Below are positions 63,387-64,000 of a stretch of DNA of 64,000 nt, one piece after another. A program made the translations under genes and the position numbers. The stretch covers positions 372,001 to 436,000 of the forward strand of contig JAIXSK010000017.1 in NCBI GenBank assembly GCA_027484725.1, written 5' to 3'. Position 1 is the first letter of the stretch; each line of letters starts with the position of its first letter. The DNA is from Flavobacterium sp. Its GTDB lineage: Bacteria > Bacteroidota > Bacteroidia > Flavobacteriales > Flavobacteriaceae. The notes beneath the pieces are model-generated. The model was given only the letters and a program-made list of their open reading frames with translations, ran no database searches and was not told the DNA's origin.

Positions 63387-64000
63387 ATGAAAAAAATCAT
63401 TGCAGCAGTGCTCTTGTGCAGCACTTTAATCAACGCCAACGCACAAATCAAAGGTTCCGGAAAATTAATAGTACGCTCATATGCCTTTTCGGGTTTTGAC
63501 AAAGTTGAAGTTGAAGATGTTTGTGGCAAAATCGATATTGAAATTGGCCCCAAATGGTCAATCTCTGCAGTAGTCGACGACAACCTTTTACCGCTGTTGG
63601 CCTTTGAAGAAAACCCCAAAGAACACACGCTCAAAATATACTTTAAAGGAAACCGCAAAAACAAAATGTACATTGAAGACACGAATGTGCGCATCAAAAT
63701 CACTATGCCGGAAGCTTCGGTCATCAAGAACAATTCAAATGCAAACCTCGAAGTAAAAAATATTATCGGCAGATACATTCGTCTTGAAAACATTGAAAAC
63801 GGGCAAATCAAAGCCTCTGGCCAAGTAGATTTGCTGGATGTGATTACCCGCGGCAACGGAACCATCTCGGCAGGTGCGCTGAAGGCACAAAAAGTGGATG
63901 TGAAAACCTCTGGAAACGGAAACACTTTGGTTAGCGCTGAGCAAAAAATTAGCGCGAAAGTTTCGGGCAACGGCAACGTTAAAAACATCGGAAAAGCCAA
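63387..64000 (+). CDS. GIN-domain (DUF2807) exported protein, 3' end outside window
   Basis: An incomplete plus-strand gene running off the window end with no stop. The ATG at 63387 opens a signal peptide (MKKIIAAVLLCSTLINANAQ), followed by a beta-helix-like repeat region with phrases such as FSGFDKVEVEDV, ENGQIKASGQVDLLDV, TRGNGTISAGALKAQ and VKTSGNGNT, typical of the GIN/DUF2807 family of exported beta-helix proteins (at least 204 residues visible). The function is unknown; the family is common in Bacteroidota next to anti-sigma or small regulators. A minus-strand frame of 207 residues in the same place is antisense. Confidence 0.88.
   Translation, partial: MKKIIAAVLLCSTLINANAQIKGSGKLIVRSYAFSGFDKVEVEDVCGKIDIEIGPKWSISAVVDDNLLPLLAFEENPKEHTLKIYFKGNRKNKMYIEDTNVRIKITMPEASVIKNNSNANLEVKNIIGRYIRLENIENGQIKASGQVDLLDVITRGNGTISAGALKAQKVDVKTSGNGNTLVSAEQKISAKVSGNGNVKNIGKA

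Noticed and set aside
63377-64000. A minus-strand frame of 207 codons at the window end
   Set aside because: The plus strand holds a signal peptide and GIN-type repeats from an ATG at 63387, so the long antisense frame is a shadow.
1-64000. CRISPR array, insertion sequence, rRNA operon or prophage
   Set aside because: No regularly spaced short repeat, transposase, rRNA sequence or phage structural gene was seen in a read of both strands.

Overview
The window looks like chromosome of a Flavobacterium-type member of the Flavobacteriaceae (Bacteroidota). The evidence is the TANNTTTG -7 promoter boxes, four secreted proteins with type IX secretion (T9SS) C-terminal sorting domains, Omp28-type and DUF6029 surface proteins, a MurF-alanine racemase fusion, a eukaryote-like class Ia ribonucleotide reductase, and the gene order pdxA-DUF177-rpmF-fabH-accB-accC. 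Almost all of it is ordinary core genome. I see no prophage, insertion sequence, CRISPR array, rRNA operon or defence island.

Layout. 1-4.4 kb: 3' part of an RNase G/E gene, DUF3050, tadA and dxs. 4.4-13.2 kb (mostly minus): M36 metalloprotease, dGTPase, nrdA, nrdB, DUF3109. 13.3-17.4 kb: MarC, a small membrane protein and a minimal flavoprotein (plus), facing a ctpA/dCMP deaminase/HupE operon (minus). 17.5-25.2 kb: TerB-like protein, fbp, GNAT-aspartokinase operon, a 1135-residue outer-membrane protein, a Lys/Ala-rich exported protein and tRNA-Ala. 25.3-32.1 kb: a cluster of exported redox proteins (two Omp28-type proteins, a TlpA-like thioredoxin, a DUF6029 outer-membrane protein, a diheme cytochrome lipoprotein). 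32.2-40.1 kb: queD, lpxH, MFS transporter, recJ, adenine deaminase, rsmI, an acidic protein. 40.3-47.7 kb: tdk, murF-alr, mscL, asd, a decayed stretch, a DoxX-like protein, mtgA, a flavoenzyme. 47.9-51.8 kb: a giant M12-type metalloprotease. 52-58.6 kb: the fatty-acid/L32/pdxA operon, riboflavin synthase, a small sorted membrane protein, tRNA(CAU), methylmalonyl-CoA epimerase. 58.9-64 kb: rbfA, an ABC permease, dusB, a membrane-bound AraC regulator, a lipoprotein and a GIN-domain protein cut by the window end.

The most interesting signals are not single genes. (1) A dispersed intergenic element occurs at least five times (near 1.2, 8.6, 11.3, 19.2 and 58.8 kb). Its core stem keeps one bulged C while the flanking pairs change in a compensating way, so it is probably a structured RNA. 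A related variant (38.2 and 60.5 kb) has a covarying closing stem. One copy fills nearly the whole predicted 5' leader of the GNAT-aspartokinase operon. (2) Five start codons (tadA, dxs, DUF3109, rbfA, dusB) lie exactly four bases after a TANNTTTG box, which predicts leaderless mRNAs. (3) The 25-32 kb cluster looks like a poorly described envelope thiol/heme system. (4) A 1135-residue outer-membrane protein of unknown role shares a signature that I recall from SprA-like Bacteroidota proteins.

Start codons were moved from the longest open frame where a signal peptide, family start or promoter position argued for it. Family names come from recognising sequence motifs; no database search was run.
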